64,000 bases of DNA from Acinetobacter albensis (GCF_900095025.1 NZ_FMBK01000003.1:1-64000); one strand, 5' to 3'. Positions 19,271 to 31,118 are shown, numbered from the stretch's first letter. The notes: generated by a model from the letters alone, not told the origin. Numbers and translations are program-made.

Positions 19271-19519
19271 TATTCAAATGAACCCATAATAATTGTGCTT
19301 AGAGTAATTCACATGCTTAGAATTTAAAAGCATTTATCAAGGCAAATAGATGAGTTTTTAATCTAAAGTATAATTGTCAGACACGATGATCAATATCGTC
19401 AGCATCAATTAGACAAATTTAATATAATGTTTGAGAATTGACATATCCCACTACATAGTTAAACAGGGCTATGTAATACTAATCATTATTGAACTCACTC
19501 AAATTTTTGGAGTATATCC

Positions 19520-19846
19520 ATGGCTGGCAATATCGTAAATACAACTGACGCAAACTTTGAAACTGATGTTTTACAGTCCGACGTTCCTGTACTTGTAGAC
19601 TTTTGGGCAGGCTGGTGTGCACCGTGTAAAGCGATTGCACCTGTATTAGAAGTATTGTCTACAGAATTTGAAGGCAAAGTAAAAATTGTTAAAGTCGATG
19701 TGACTGCTTGCGAAGCAACTGCTGTAAATTACAATATCCGTAACATTCCTGCATTATTAATGTTTAAAAATGGTGAAGTTGTGGCTCAACAAGTAGGTGC
19801 AGCACCAAAATCTAAATTAACTGCGTTTATTGAAGAAAATATCTAA
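19520..19846 (+). CDS. trxA: thioredoxin 1
   Basis: This is a standard 108-residue thioredoxin with the redox active site WCAPC (Cys33 and Cys36). Most thioredoxins have WCGPC, so the Gly-to-Ala change is a small departure that may alter redox potential. The cis-Pro segment NIPALLMF is present. It is a single gene ahead of its own terminator and upstream of rho, the trxA-rho order common in gammaproteobacteria. Confidence 0.95.
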   Translation: MAGNIVNTTDANFETDVLQSDVPVLVDFWAGWCAPCKAIAPVLEVLSTEFEGKVKIVKVDVTACEATAVNYNIRNIPALLMFKNGEVVAQQVGAAPKSKLTAFIEENI

Positions 19847-19869
19847 TTCAAAACTGTAGAATTTGATGT

Positions 19870-19900
19870 AATACGCTGTCCATGGATGGCGTATTTTTTT
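19870..19900 (+). terminator. trxA terminator
   Basis: AATACGC (19870-19876) pairs with GCGTATT (19889-19895) around a 12-nt loop, followed by a run of T. Confidence 0.85.
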
Positions 19901-20175
19901 CGTCTATAAATTGACAAAAGCTAGAATAGCTCTTATATTGCATATTCAAGGAATAAAGGATTTTCCAATCCATCATTTTCTTACAAAACACAACACATAA
20001 AATCGCCGCTCGGCAACAGAAATTGTTTTTACACTCTTCTCTTCGTAACAATCAATCAGTCCTATGAATGGTTATTGTGCAAATACAATTACGTTACTTT
20101 TATTGTGTTTAAGCGGCTAAATGTTGCTCCCTTTTCTCATCTGTATCCCAGAATTTTGATTCTATCTGACCACCT
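19901..20175 (+). promoter_or_regulatory. rho upstream region
   Basis: This stretch lies between the trxA terminator and the rho start and holds no gene that I can support. By position it should contain the rho promoter and 5' leader. In E. coli the rho leader is a site of rho autoregulation; I see no distinct motif here beyond C/T-rich patches just ahead of the start (20127-20175). Confidence 0.35.
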
Positions 20176-21444
20176 ATGAATTTAACTGAACTCAAGAAAA
20201 AACCGATTGGCGAACTCATCAAAATTGCCGAGTTTATGGGCCTAGAAGGCATGGCTCGTAACCGTAAGCAAGACATCATTTTTGCCATCTTAAAGCGCCA
20301 TGCCATGAATGGTGAAGAGATTTTTGGTGATGGTGTTTTAGAAATTCTATCTGATGGTTTTGGTTTCCTCCGCTCTGCAGCAGGTTCTTACCTTGCTGGA
20401 CCAGACGATATTTATATCAGCCCATCTCAAATTCGTCGCTTTAATTTACGTACAGGTGACACCATTACAGGTACGATTCGCCCACCTAAAGAGGGTGAAC
20501 GTTATTTCGCTTTATTAAAAGTGAATCAAATTAACTATGACACACCCGAAAATTCACGTAATAAAATTTTATTTGAAAACTTAACACCTTTATTTCCAAC
20601 TGAACAGTTGATTATGGAGTTAGGGAATGGTACCTCAGAAGATTTGACCGCACGTGTAGTCGACTTGGTGGCACCAATCGGTAAAGGTCAGCGTTCAATT
20701 ATTGTTGCTCCGCCTAAAGCGGGTAAAACAATGTTATTGCAGAATATTGCTCAATCAATTGTCCGTAATAATCCTGAAGTATTCCTGATTGTTCTTCTGA
20801 TTGATGAACGACCAGAAGAAGTCACCGAAATGGAACGTACAGTTCGTGGTGAAGTGGTTGCATCAACGTTTGATGAAGCTCCTGCTCGTCACGTGCAAGT
20901 TGCTGAAATGGTGATTGAAAAAGCTAAACGTCTGGTTGAACATCGTAAAGATGTCGTCATTTTACTGGATTCAATTACTCGTTTAGCGCGTGCTTATAAC
21001 ACGGTCATTCCATCTTCTGGCAAAGTACTGACAGGTGGTTTAGATGCACACGCACTAGAACGTCCTAAACGCTTCTTCGGTGCTGCACGTAATATCGAAG
21101 AAGGTGGTTCACTCACCATTATTTCTACAGCCTTAATTGAAACTGGCAGTAAAATGGATGATGTGATCTATGAAGAATTTAAAGGCACAGGTAACCAAGA
21201 AATTACGCTTGATCGTCGTATTTCTGAGAAACGTGTCTTCCCTGCCATGAATATCAAAAAATCGGGAACTCGTCGTGAAGAACGTCTGATGAGTGAAGAC
21301 AATTTACGTAAAGTTTGGATTTTACGTAAGCTTCTTCACCCTATGGATGAACTTGCAGCAATGGAGTTTTTACTAGATCGTATGAAAGAAACCAAAACCA
21401 ATGATGATTTCTTTGATCAAATGAAACGTAAAGCAACCAGTTAA
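20176..21444 (+). CDS. rho: transcription termination factor Rho
   Basis: Rho is the hexameric RNA helicase that ends transcription at unstructured C-rich sites. The N-terminal Rho_N domain ([19 protein letters not shown]) is followed by the cold-shock-like RNA-binding domain (DGFGFLRSA) and the ATPase with Walker [10 protein letters not shown] near 179-187 and Walker [17 protein letters not shown]. At 422 residues it is the usual size (E. coli 419). Confidence 0.97.
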   Translation: MNLTELKKKPIGELIKIAEFMGLEGMARNRKQDIIFAILKRHAMNGEEIFGDGVLEILSDGFGFLRSAAGSYLAGPDDIYISPSQIRRFNLRTGDTITGTIRPPKEGERYFALLKVNQINYDTPENSRNKILFENLTPLFPTEQLIMELGNGTSEDLTARVVDLVAPIGKGQRSIIVAPPKAGKTMLLQNIAQSIVRNNPEVFLIVLLIDERPEEVTEMERTVRGEVVASTFDEAPARHVQVAEMVIEKAKRLVEHRKDVVILLDSITRLARAYNTVIPSSGKVLTGGLDAHALERPKRFFGAARNIEEGGSLTIISTALIETGSKMDDVIYEEFKGTGNQEITLDRRISEKRVFPAMNIKKSGTRREERLMSEDNLRKVWILRKLLHPMDELAAMEFLLDRMKETKTNDDFFDQMKRKATS

Positions 21445-21469
21445 AATTATTAAATATTTTAGCTGTTCT

Positions 21470-21499
21470 AAAAAAGCCATCTCTAACGATGGCTTTTTT
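21470..21499 (+). terminator. rho terminator
   Basis: AAAAAAGCCATC (21470-21481) pairs perfectly with GATGGCTTTTTT (21488-21499) around a 6-nt loop. Confidence 0.92.
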
Positions 21500-21865
21500 G
21501 TTTGGTTGACTTGATTTACATAAAAACACATTGTGCTGAATTTTATGTAAACAAATTTGCAAGTTAATGATAAATAAAATAATGCTTAAAAAAAATTTAT
21601 AAATTTTAGGGGTTTATTTATTACTTATCCAATATAAAACACTTCATTGATTGTTATTTTCTGTTAAAAAAACAAAGAAATTCATCTTTTTTTCGTGTTT
21701 TTTTTAATCAGCCTAGTAGTATTTAAAAAGGCACAGTGATAGCATATTCGCAGACCAGTTAGACTGCCTTTGCATTTGTTACTGCCTAACAAATATTAGG
21801 AAGAATAAAAGCACTTAACAGCCTAACGCAGGTTTTTTTTAATCTCATATTTAGAGAGTGATGCC
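21500..21865 (+). promoter_or_regulatory. long AT-rich leader/promoter region of the alanine-rich lipoprotein gene
   Basis: About 365 bp without a gene. The left part is very AT-rich, with A- and T-tracts. The right part has a small inverted repeat CCTAA/TTAGG (21785-21800) and a repeated GCCTAAC (21784-21790 and 21821-21827), which could act in a leader transcript. AGAGAGTGATGCC ahead of the ATG supplies the ribosome binding site. I cannot assign a specific promoter. Confidence 0.35.
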
Positions 21866-22138
21866 ATGTTATTCAAAAAAATCGCTATTGCTGCTGCAAT
21901 CGCTACTACTTTAGCTTTTGTTGGTTGTGCTAAAAAAACTGAAGAAGCTGCTGCTGATGCTAACGCTGCTGCTTCTGAAGCTGTAGTTGCTGCTTCTGAA
22001 GCTGAAGCTGCTGCTTCTGCTGCTTCTGTAGAAGCTGCTCCTGCTGCTGAAGCTGCTGCTTCTAATGCTGCTGCTGCTGCTTCTGTAGCTGTTGATGCTG
22101 CTGCTGATGCTACTGCTGCATCTCAAGCTGCTCACTAA
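21866..22138 (+). CDS. small alanine-rich lipoprotein
   Basis: The protein is 90 residues long. It has a lipoprotein-type signal sequence ending FVGC, so Cys21 is the likely lipidated residue. The mature part is over half alanine, with Glu, Ser, Asp and Val spaced in a heptad-like pattern, suggesting one long helix. It resembles in design, but not clearly in sequence, the Lpp-type small lipoproteins that pack at the outer membrane. The coding DNA is built largely from GCT codons, which is unusual low-complexity DNA. A strong terminator follows, as for an abundant short mRNA. Confidence 0.8.
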   Translation: MLFKKIAIAAAIATTLAFVGCAKKTEEAAADANAAASEAVVAASEAEAAASAASVEAAPAAEAAASNAAAAASVAVDAAADATAASQAAH

Positions 22139-22161
22139 TCTGAACGATTAGTAAGTAAAAA

Positions 22162-22186
22162 AGAGAGCCTATGGCTCTCTTTTTTT
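22162..22186 (+). terminator. terminator of the alanine-rich lipoprotein gene
   Basis: AGAGAGCC (22162-22169), loop TAT, GGCTCTCT (22173-22180), then a T-run. Confidence 0.93.
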
Positions 22187-22318
22187 ATCTTTAAATAAGT
22201 TTTTTTTAAAATCTATATCTTACTTTTGCCCATTTAACTCTCCATCTTCAACACATACCAAATTAATATACAAATACCCTTATTCTCTGTTTTTGATCAT
22301 AAAATTTAATCATAAAAA

Positions 22319-22338
22319 AGCAGATCAATCGATCTGCT
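22319..22338 (-). terminator. terminator overlapping the 3' end of ihfA
   Basis: AGCAGATC (22319-22326) and GATCTGCT (22331-22338) form an 8-bp stem with a 4-nt loop, followed on the minus strand by a T-run. The hairpin includes the last ihfA codons and its stop. Confidence 0.85.
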
Positions 22339-22621
22339 CATTTCCTACGCGCTGGCGAAATTTCTGACCAGCCCGGAAGGTGACTACGCGGCGTGCAGAA
22401 ATCGGAATTTCTTCACCCGTTTTGGGATTTCGGCCTGGACGTTGACGTTTATCACGTAATTCAAAGTTACCGAACCCTGAAAGTTTGACTTGCTCACCTG
22501 AAATGAGCGCTTGGCTAATTTCTTCGAAGAATAACTCAACCATTTGTTTTGCTTCACGACGGTTTAAACTCGTGAGCTCACTTAAATGATCAGCCATTTC
22601 TGCTTTCGTTAATGCTGTCAT
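22325..22621 (-). CDS. ihfA: integration host factor subunit alpha
   Basis: IHF is a sequence-specific DNA-bending heterodimer that acts in recombination, replication and transcription. The 98-residue protein has the HU/IHF fold, with the DNA-contacting arm signature [20 protein letters not shown] and the alpha-subunit start [13 protein letters not shown]. Its ATG overlaps the pheT stop (ATGA), so the two are translationally coupled in the conserved pheST-ihfA order. Confidence 0.96.
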   Translation of the reverse strand: MTALTKAEMADHLSELTSLNRREAKQMVELFFEEISQALISGEQVKLSGFGNFELRDKRQRPGRNPKTGEEIPISARRVVTFRAGQKFRQRVGNEQID

Positions 22622-24999
22622 GAAGCCCTCAATGTCGCCTGATAAGTGTTTTGCAACACTTCGATTATTTGATCCATACCAGATTTAATTTCAGCATCTT
22701 CCAATGTACGTGATGGATGTTGCCACAACAAAGCAAATGCCAATGAGCGCTTGCCTACTTCAACACCTTGACCAGTATACACATCGAATAACCAAGTTGA
22801 GTCTAGTAACGCTCCACCCGTCTGTCCGATAAGTTGCTGAATTTCGCTAACATTAATATTATCACTAATTAAAAGCGCAATATCACGTCTTACCGACGGA
22901 AAACGTGATAATTCTGTAAAATTAGATACATAAGTTTGCAAAACAGCCTGTTGATCGAGCTCTGCCACCCAAGTAATGCCCAAATCGAGTTCATTTTCTA
23001 AAGATGGATGTAGTCGTCCCAAATAACCGATCGAGTGACCACCCACCAAAATCTCAGCAGATTGACCTGGATGTAACCATGCACGCTCTGAACGAACATA
23101 CTCAACTTCCACACGTCCAGCCGCCAAAATTTCTTCAACTTCACCTTTTAGATCAAAGAAATCCATAGGTTTCGCTTTGGCATGCCAAGACTCGGCTGTT
23201 TTTGCGCCCACTGCAATTAAAGCTAAAGTGGATATTTGTTTCAAATCATGAATACTGTTTGCATCTTGATAATCAAAACGCAAGCCCAATTCAAAAAAAC
23301 GTACGCGACTTTGTTGACGATTAATATTGTACTGTACACACGGAATCAAGCTCGATAACAAGGTTGAACGCATCGCAGCCAGTTCACTTGAAATTGGATT
23401 AGCCAACATCAAGGGATGAACATGTGGATTGAGTTGCTTTTCAAGTTTAGCATCAGCAAAGCTAAAGCTAATCGCTTCTTGATATCCTAAAGTCACTAAT
23501 GTTTGACGAAGTTGTGGCAGCTCGAACTGATCTTGATGTTTGGCAAGTTTGACATCAATGACAGGTAGACTGATTTGAATATTGTCATAACCATGAATAC
23601 GTGCGACTTCTTCAATCAAATCTTGATAAATTGCCATATCATAACGATGTGATGGCGGAATAACAGACCATTCGCCTTCAGCTTTGACTGTGACTATACA
23701 ACCGAGACGTTGTAATGCATCACCAATAAAATCACTTCCAACAGTATAACCCAATAGCTGATCGACTTGAGCTTGCTTCAGTTCAATCGCATCACGCGTC
23801 GGCAATAACTCAATTTTTTCCGCCACTGTAATTGGACCAAATTCACCACCTGCCAATTCAGAAATCAACTGGGAGGCACGATTCATCGCCATAAGAGGCA
23901 ATTCAAAGTCGACACCACGTTCATATCGTTGTGATGCATCAGTATGTAAACCATAACGACGCGCACGACCCGCAATTGCAAGTGGTGCAAAGAATGCAGA
24001 TTCTAGGAAAATTTCAGTGGTTGCATCTGTTATTGCTGAAGATAAACCGCCCATGATCCCCGCAATAGCCAAAGCTTTTGCATCATCTGCAATCACCATG
24101 ACATCTTCGGTCAATTCAATTTCTTGTTCATTCAGCAAAATCAGCTTTTCGGCCGTTGTTGCCTGACGCACATGAACGCCACCTTGAACTTTATGGCCAT
24201 CAAAAGCATGTAAAGGTTGACCCAACTCAATTAAAACATAGTTGGTAATATCAACCAAAATACTGTGTTGGCGAATACCTGAACGAGTTAAAGCCTGTTC
24301 CATCCATGCAGGAGTCGCCGCTTTGGTATTTACATTTTTAATGACACGTCCCAAATAACGTGGGCAGCCATCTGTATGTACAAGCACTTGCTTTTGATCA
24401 GCAATCGTTGCATTAACTTCTGAAATTTCAGGAGCTGTCACAGCAAGTTGATTGATTACCCCAATTTCACGGGCAATACCACGAATACTAAAACAATCAC
24501 CACGGTTCGGTGTGATACTGATATCAATCACATGATCATCTAGATTGAGATATTTACGAATATCAACACCGACTGGTGCATCATTTGCTAATGCCAATAA
24601 GCCATCAATTTTATCTTCTAAATCAATTTCAGAAGCACCGCACAGCATGCCTTGTGATTCAACCCCACGAAGTTTGCCTTTTTTAATCTTGAAATCACCT
24701 GGCAGTATGGCACCAATGGTTGCTACAGGCACTTTCATTCCGATACTTACATTGGGTGCGCCACAAACAATTTGTAAAGGTTCACCTGAACCAATATTAA
24801 CGGTAGTCACACGCAAACGATCTGCATCTGGATGTTGTTCTACCGTCAATACTTCCCCTACCACCACACCAGTAAAAGGTTTTGCTGCTGGTGAAAGCTC
24901 ATCGACTTCTAAACCCAACATCGTGAGTTGATTTGATAATGTATCACTATCAATGGCTGGATTAACCCAACTACGCAGCCAATTTTCACTAATTTTCAT
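22618..24999 (-). CDS. pheT: phenylalanyl-tRNA synthetase subunit beta
   Basis: PheT forms the alpha2-beta2 enzyme with PheS and charges tRNA(Phe); the beta subunit carries the tRNA-binding and editing domains. Domains in order: N-terminal EMAP/tRNA-binding domain ([19 protein letters not shown]), B3/B4 editing region, B5 domain and the C-terminal anticodon-binding FDX-ACB domain ([13 protein letters not shown]). The frame stays open upstream, but [12 protein letters not shown] at 24999 is the family start. Confidence 0.96.
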   Translation of the reverse strand: MKISENWLRSWVNPAIDSDTLSNQLTMLGLEVDELSPAAKPFTGVVVGEVLTVEQHPDADRLRVTTVNIGSGEPLQIVCGAPNVSIGMKVPVATIGAILPGDFKIKKGKLRGVESQGMLCGASEIDLEDKIDGLLALANDAPVGVDIRKYLNLDDHVIDISITPNRGDCFSIRGIAREIGVINQLAVTAPEISEVNATIADQKQVLVHTDGCPRYLGRVIKNVNTKAATPAWMEQALTRSGIRQHSILVDITNYVLIELGQPLHAFDGHKVQGGVHVRQATTAEKLILLNEQEIELTEDVMVIADDAKALAIAGIMGGLSSAITDATTEIFLESAFFAPLAIAGRARRYGLHTDASQRYERGVDFELPLMAMNRASQLISELAGGEFGPITVAEKIELLPTRDAIELKQAQVDQLLGYTVGSDFIGDALQRLGCIVTVKAEGEWSVIPPSHRYDMAIYQDLIEEVARIHGYDNIQISLPVIDVKLAKHQDQFELPQLRQTLVTLGYQEAISFSFADAKLEKQLNPHVHPLMLANPISSELAAMRSTLLSSLIPCVQYNINRQQSRVRFFELGLRFDYQDANSIHDLKQISTLALIAVGAKTAESWHAKAKPMDFFDLKGEVEEILAAGRVEVEYVRSERAWLHPGQSAEILVGGHSIGYLGRLHPSLENELDLGITWVAELDQQAVLQTYVSNFTELSRFPSVRRDIALLISDNINVSEIQQLIGQTGGALLDSTWLFDVYTGQGVEVGKRSLAFALLWQHPSRTLEDAEIKSGMDQIIEVLQNTYQATLRAS

Positions 25000-25224
25000 A
25001 CCTTCATTTTCCTTAATCTCCCCTAACCCTTCTTTAATCAGAAGGAAAAACACACTTCATTTTTTGGTGAGAGGGATACTTTCTCAAAGTAGCCTTAGGG
25101 GGATTTTAATAAACCAATCAATCTAGATTCTTAAATAATGACTAACTTCAAATTTTCGCGGAGTCGCTTTTTTCTTAGAAAAGATGAAGTACTCATTCGC
25201 AAAAAAGTTCGTTAAAAATATTTT

Positions 25225-26226
<1,002 letters not shown>

Positions 26227-26362
26227 TTAAAAATATAATAAAACCAGATATTCTAACAGTTTTTAAGCACGTTGATGAAGCTCCATGTACATGAAAAATT
26301 AGATTGGCATCCAGATTTAGAAAAAGTATAAGATAAAGTCAACATTCATGAGATTAATAATA

Positions 26363-27409
26363 ATGGCGCTTGACCCAATTTGGAAACAACAGCTCGCTTT
26401 GGTCACTTATGGTAATGAGTATCTGAGTCAAAATTTAAGTTTTAATGATTGGGTACACCATTCAATTTTTAATCAACATTGTCTTCATTTTCGTGATTTA
26501 TTGACACAACATCTACTGGCTCAGCATTTTCAAATCTGGTTAGAAGGACTAAAAAAACAAGGGACTCAGCGCCTGAGTCTACATAGCTCAAGCCTGTTAA
26601 ATGATGAAAAAAATCCAAATGCCAATGTTGAGTTATTGGCCATGCCTCATTTTATGGTCAGCCATGAATCTCACAAAAAAACGGCTTGGATTTTGGGTAA
26701 AGAATTGGCTGAGTGGTATAGCTCAGAGCAGGATTATGATGTGCCTAAAGCACAACAAGAGCAGCTCCGTCACGAAAGCTTTTGGCGTTTCGAACTCAAT
26801 CCCAAACTTGCAAAACTCGTAGATGCAGATTTACAACGGCCCAATTGGGATGATATTCAGGCCTATACCGATAATGAATTATTTAAAACTCAATTTGCTG
26901 ATGGATTCAATGAGCCTGTCCATCGAGATTTTCCTTATTATGGTATTCCACAGACTCAAGTAGAGACGATAGATGGTTTAGCTGCGTATAGCAGTCAATA
27001 TTTACCTGTATTGCCAAGCAAATATTCCGCAGATTATGCACACCGCACATTACATCGTCTAGAAAGCTTAGCCGCCTACATTCGCCAACAACAGCAAGAT
27101 CCATTCCATGCTGATGGCACTGAATTAAGTCCAGAACAACAGCTCAATCTACGTCATTTTTCGCAAAAACTAGACGATTTAACCGCAAAATTTATCGTTA
27201 AAGTTGCTAATCACTATCAATCTGCACAATTGACGAAAATTGAAATTACCAATCCCCTAGATAGTACAAATTTAGTCACTGAACCAGCTCAAAACCTAAA
27301 AATCAACAAGCCTCAAACGCCATCTCATAAAGTAGGCGCATCTGGAGTCATTAAACTGATTCTCTTAACCATCATTATTTGTGTTTGTGCCTATTATTTT
27401 GGTCTTTAG
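26363..27409 (+). CDS. hypothetical protein with C-terminal membrane anchor
   Basis: I do not recognise a known domain. The protein is about 348 residues, hydrophilic and helical, rich in Gln, His and Leu, with one hydrophobic segment at the extreme C-terminus (IKLILLTIIICVCAYYFGL). This suggests a tail-anchored cytoplasmic protein. The start MALDPIWKQQ at 26363 is chosen over codons 5 residues upstream. It is divergent from pheS and followed by a strong terminator, so it is a single-gene unit. Confidence 0.7.
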   Translation: MALDPIWKQQLALVTYGNEYLSQNLSFNDWVHHSIFNQHCLHFRDLLTQHLLAQHFQIWLEGLKKQGTQRLSLHSSSLLNDEKNPNANVELLAMPHFMVSHESHKKTAWILGKELAEWYSSEQDYDVPKAQQEQLRHESFWRFELNPKLAKLVDADLQRPNWDDIQAYTDNELFKTQFADGFNEPVHRDFPYYGIPQTQVETIDGLAAYSSQYLPVLPSKYSADYAHRTLHRLESLAAYIRQQQQDPFHADGTELSPEQQLNLRHFSQKLDDLTAKFIVKVANHYQSAQLTKIEITNPLDSTNLVTEPAQNLKINKPQTPSHKVGASGVIKLILLTIIICVCAYYFGL

Positions 27410-27487
27410 TTTTTTGTAATCATTGAAAAAGCCACTTAAAAATTAGGAAAATCTGAGATAGATCAAAATGAGAGGGTATGTATTAAA

Positions 27488-27518
27488 AAAGCAGAATAAA
27501 CATCATTTATTCTGCTTT
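27488..27518 (+). terminator. terminator between convergent genes
   Basis: AAAGCAGAATAAA (27488-27500) pairs perfectly with TTTATTCTGCTTT (27506-27518) around a 5-nt loop. It can act in both directions between the tail-anchored protein gene and the stress-protein gene. Confidence 0.88.
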
Positions 27519-27600
27519 GTTTGATTTTAAGAATGAATCAATATTAAATAAAGCACATCTTTTTCTTCAATCCTGAGTCATAGCTCATAGAAATCGAATA

Positions 27601-28098
27601 TTACAAATCAAGTTTTTTGTGATCAGCCTCTATTTCACTGGTATGCCCTGTAAGACTGCCTTTAAGCAGTTTAAATAATTGTGTCACTTTATTATCAGTT
27701 ACATTCCAATATTCTGCGCTGATTGCCTCAGCCACCAAAATCCGAATACTAGGATCATGCTTGCCTTCGAACCAATTGTCTGCCCACGGATTCCAGAGAG
27801 TTTCAATTAAGGCAGGATCTGTACTCAGTGTGGCATGTCCGCTGATCGAAACATAAATACTGTCAGACGGCTTGGCAAAAGATAAACCAATTTGATGACG
27901 ACCTGCCTGAATCGCATTCACCAGATCATTGGTATCACGCATCATAAAATAAAGATTTTGACTCTCATTTAGATGCTCAGAATTTAGCATGGTCATGGGC
28001 TGAGAATGCAATTCATGCGTCTCAGTGGTATGACTGATCATAGAATATCGTACATCTTTAAGCAGTTCCCATAATTTTTCACGATATTGATCTGACAT
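27601..28098 (-). CDS. pyridoxamine 5'-phosphate oxidase-like (general stress protein 26 type)
   Basis: The 165-residue protein has the split-barrel flavin-binding pattern of the PNPOx-like 'general stress protein' group: MTMLNS near residue 35, LYFMMRDTNDLVNAI, then SDSIYVSISGHATL and ETLWNPWADNWFEG. Members bind FMN or FAD, or related cofactors; the substrate is unknown. It is a single gene on the minus strand. The family is assigned by pattern recognition, not by search. Confidence 0.78.
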   Translation of the reverse strand: MSDQYREKLWELLKDVRYSMISHTTETHELHSQPMTMLNSEHLNESQNLYFMMRDTNDLVNAIQAGRHQIGLSFAKPSDSIYVSISGHATLSTDPALIETLWNPWADNWFEGKHDPSIRILVAEAISAEYWNVTDNKVTQLFKLLKGSLTGHTSEIEADHKKLDL

Positions 28099-28464
28099 GA
28101 TATTTTCTCCTGAAACTCAATTATAGAAATGATTGCGTATTGACTTGCTTACACAGTAATCCGATTTTTGATTTTAATTCACTGATCTTACTGAATTGAT
28201 ACAGTTGAATACTAAAGAAATAGCTTAAAGATCCTGAGAAATAACAAAGAAGAATTTGCTTATAATATTCAGCAGAATGGTAATTGTTAGAGTAATTAAA
28301 GCTTCACTTCCTACCACACTCTAAATCATTGGTTTTTTTAGTTTAACCCTTTAAATTTTAATTTAATCACTTGATTATTGTAGACACGACCGTGATCTCA
28401 TCAGATGATTTAAGGATAAATACGCTGACTCAACCATCAACATACTTGACTTACTATTGGGGTT
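28099..28464. other. 366-bp intergenic region, no gene seen
   Basis: AT-rich DNA between the tcdA stop and the start of the stress-protein gene, both on the minus strand. It should hold the promoter of the stress-protein gene near 28099-28200. I see no tRNA, small ORF with a ribosome binding site, or strong terminator. Confidence 0.5.
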
Positions 28465-29241
28465 TTAATCGCTATTTTTGACTTTTTTTGAGGTCAGTTT
28501 TTTAAGTACTTCTGAAACTGCGATCATGGCAAAACTTGACGTCACCACCACAGCAGAACCATACCCACCACAACGTAAGCCTGCACTTGCACACACCTCT
28601 GCACTTGAAAATGGATTATCAACAGAATACACACAAGTAATGCCAAATTTGTCTTTTGGTTTTTTACAAATCCCTTTGCTCCGTAACTGACTCCGCAATT
28701 TGGCTAGCATCGGGTCTTGTTCGGTTTTAGATAAATCGGCGACCCGAATTTTTAAAGGATCAAGCTTCCCTCCTGCTCCACCTGAGACAATTAAAGAGAT
28801 TTTGTTAAAACGACAATGTAGCATTAAAGCCAGTTTAGCTTTAACGTCATCAATGCAGTCGAGCACCACATCGGGTGGGTTAGATAAAAGTTCTTTGACA
28901 TTATCAGCGGTTAAATAGTCATCGACCACATTAATTCTAATGCGTGGATTAATAGATAGACAGCGCTCTGCCATCACTTCAATTTTTTCACGCCCCAAAG
29001 TTGAACTTAAGGCAGGCAATTGACGGTTAATATTGGATGCTGCAATCACATCCATATCGACTAAAGTTAATTCAGCAATACCTGTCCGCGCCAAAGCTTC
29101 AACCGCCCAAGAACCAACACCACCAATACCAATCACCATGACATGACTGTGTTCATACTGACGAAAAGCCTCATCTCCATAAATTTTTTCCACCCCAGCA
29201 AAGCGGCGTTCGTATTCATCATCTTGTAGAAGATCAGTCAT
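28465..29241 (-). CDS. tcdA: tRNA threonylcarbamoyladenosine dehydratase TcdA (CsdL)
   Basis: TcdA is an E1-like ATP-dependent enzyme that cyclises t6A at position 37 of ANN-decoding tRNAs to ct6A. The nucleotide-binding motif GIGGVGSWAVEALARTG and the acidic DMDVIAASNINRQLPAL stretch (arginine finger NINRQ) are present. At 258 residues it is close to E. coli TcdA (268). The csdA/csdE partners are not adjacent. Confidence 0.92.
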   Translation of the reverse strand: MTDLLQDDEYERRFAGVEKIYGDEAFRQYEHSHVMVIGIGGVGSWAVEALARTGIAELTLVDMDVIAASNINRQLPALSSTLGREKIEVMAERCLSINPRIRINVVDDYLTADNVKELLSNPPDVVLDCIDDVKAKLALMLHCRFNKISLIVSGGAGGKLDPLKIRVADLSKTEQDPMLAKLRSQLRSKGICKKPKDKFGITCVYSVDNPFSSAEVCASAGLRCGGYGSAVVVTSSFAMIAVSEVLKKLTSKKVKNSD

Positions 29242-29354
29242 TCGCTATCTAGTCACTAAAAATTACCGAAGCATTTTATCAAATTCTCACTGGTTTCCAT
29301 AACCCATATCTAATGTATAATGAACTTCCTAAAAAATATCATTTTTATATAAAA

Positions 29355-29374
29355 AAAGAGGCTTCCGCCTCTTT
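29355..29374 (-). terminator. orn terminator
   Basis: AAAGAGGC (29355-29362), loop TTCC, GCCTCTTT (29367-29374), with an A-tract on the left that reads as a T-tract on the minus strand. Confidence 0.88.
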
Positions 29375-29381
29375 ATATATT

Positions 29382-29933
29382 TTAATTCATAATAAAAAAG
29401 TATTCTCTGTAATACTTTAATTCCGCAATCGAATCACGAATATCATCCATTGCTAAATGTGAAGCATTCTTTTTCAAACCGCTCATAATTTCTGGACGCC
29501 AGCGTTTTGCTAACTCTTTCACACTCGATACATCTAAATTACGATAATGGAAAAATTGTTCTAATTCAGGCATCAAGCGATGCATGAAACGGCGGTCTTG
29601 GCAAATTGAATTTCCGCACATGGGTGACACTTTCGGATTAATCCATTTTTTTAAGAATTCAATGGTCTGTTGTTCTGCATCTTCTACTGTAAGCTTACTT
29701 CGACGAACACGTTCAATTAATCCAGACTGACCATGTTGACGTGTATTCCATTCATCCATCGCATTTAAGATAAGCGGTGACTGATGGATCGCCAGCACAG
29801 GACCTTCCGCTAGAATATTGAGTTTATCATCGGTGACTATCGTCGCAATCTCAATAATTTTATCGTTATCAGTATCTAGACCTGTCATTTCTAGGTCAAT
29901 CCAGATGAGGCGGGTATCAGGTGTGCTGCTCAT
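29382..29933 (-). CDS. orn: oligoribonuclease
   Basis: Orn degrades 2-5-nt RNAs, including pGpG from cyclic-di-GMP turnover. The DEDDh exonuclease residues are present: IDLEMTGLD (Asp and Glu), the [20 protein letters not shown] region and [11 protein letters not shown] near the C-terminus. At 183 residues it has the normal length. It is divergent from rsgA, the usual orn/rsgA arrangement. Confidence 0.95.
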   Translation of the reverse strand: MSSTPDTRLIWIDLEMTGLDTDNDKIIEIATIVTDDKLNILAEGPVLAIHQSPLILNAMDEWNTRQHGQSGLIERVRRSKLTVEDAEQQTIEFLKKWINPKVSPMCGNSICQDRRFMHRLMPELEQFFHYRNLDVSSVKELAKRWRPEIMSGLKKNASHLAMDDIRDSIAELKYYREYFFIMN

Positions 29934-30059
29934 AAATGTGCAATCTTATTGGGCTTAAAAACAACTATAGTAGCAAATTAATTGCAACTTGGCTGTAACT
30001 CCTACCCCGCTTCATGCTATTTTTGCCATCTCTTAGTTCATGCTTTTTTTAGGATATGA

Positions 30060-31118
30060 ATGGCTTTAATTCGTAAACGTCGTTTAACTGAACAGCAGCA
30101 ACGTCGCATTCAGAAACAACAGCAAACACGTCAAGAAGAACTCGATACTTCAAATGATTTAGAAGGTCTGGTGGTGCAACACTACGGTCGTCAACTTGAA
30201 GTTCAAGCCCTATCATTGCCTGATGAACAACCCATTAAGCCTGAAGTAAAAACAGGTGAACCCGATCCTTTCTGGAAACCGATTGAAATTGGTACTGTTT
30301 GGCGCTGTCATACGCGTACGAATCTAGAAGCCTTAGTGACAGGCGATCGAGTTAAATGGCAGGCCGACCCAAATACAGGATTGGGTATTATCACCGCGAT
30401 TCATCCGCGTCAATCGTTACTCACCCGCCCTGACCGTTATCATAAAGTTAAACCTGTCGCGGCTAATGTGAGTTTGATTGTCATTGTATTCGCCTCCTTT
30501 CCTGAAGTCGCACCCAGCCTCATTGATCGTTATATCGTGGCGTGTGCTGACGCAGACATCCCTGCCTTGTTGGTATTAAATAAAGCTGACTTAATTCAGG
30601 AAAATGATCCTATTTTGACTTTGATGCAAGAATATCGAGTCTTAGGTTATGAAGTGATGCAATGTCAGTCCAACGGTGATTTGACTGCTCTTGCAGATCG
30701 TTTAGCTGGCGAAACTGTCGCTTTTGTAGGGCAATCTGGCGTCGGCAAAAGCTCACTCATTAACGCATTGGTTCCAGATGCAGCGCAAAAGACCAATATT
30801 ATTTCTGAAAATTCGGCACTCGGTCAGCACACCACCACATCGACACGTTTAATTGCCTTTGGTGAAGGTGCTGCGCTCATTGACTCTCCTGGAATTCGTG
30901 AATTTGGTTTGTGGCATTTAAATGCTGATAAAGTCCAACGTGGTTTTCCAGAACTTGAAAATCTACTGGGACATTGTCAATTTCGTAACTGTACACACAA
31001 ACATGAAAAGCAATGTGCTTTACGTTTAGCCGCAGAATCAGGTGAAATTTTGCAGCGCCGATTAGACAGTTATTTGCGTTTAACCGATGAAATTACTGAA
31101 GCACAGCAAAAAAATTAA
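30060..31118 (+). CDS. rsgA: ribosome small subunit-dependent GTPase RsgA
   Basis: RsgA is a circularly permuted GTPase that checks maturation of the 30S decoding centre. After an N-terminal OB-fold, the G4 motif LNKAD comes before G1 (GQSGVGKSSLINAL) and G3 (DSPGIREF), the order that defines the family. The C-terminal zinc knuckle (CQFRNCTHKHEKQC) is intact. The basic N-terminal extension LIRKRRLTEQQQRRIQKQQQ is typical of gammaproteobacterial members. AGGAT lies 5 bases before the ATG. Confidence 0.94.
   Translation: MALIRKRRLTEQQQRRIQKQQQTRQEELDTSNDLEGLVVQHYGRQLEVQALSLPDEQPIKPEVKTGEPDPFWKPIEIGTVWRCHTRTNLEALVTGDRVKWQADPNTGLGIITAIHPRQSLLTRPDRYHKVKPVAANVSLIVIVFASFPEVAPSLIDRYIVACADADIPALLVLNKADLIQENDPILTLMQEYRVLGYEVMQCQSNGDLTALADRLAGETVAFVGQSGVGKSSLINALVPDAAQKTNIISENSALGQHTTTSTRLIAFGEGAALIDSPGIREFGLWHLNADKVQRGFPELENLLGHCQFRNCTHKHEKQCALRLAAESGEILQRRLDSYLRLTDEITEAQQKN

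Noticed and set aside
21911..22135. Ser/Arg-rich open frame opposite the alanine-rich lipoprotein gene
   Set aside because: It is the mirror of the GCT repeat; there is no ribosome binding site and its composition is an artefact of the repeat.
24545..24931. 128-residue frame opposite pheT
   Set aside because: It lies fully inside pheT on the other strand, without a ribosome binding site or recognisable motif.
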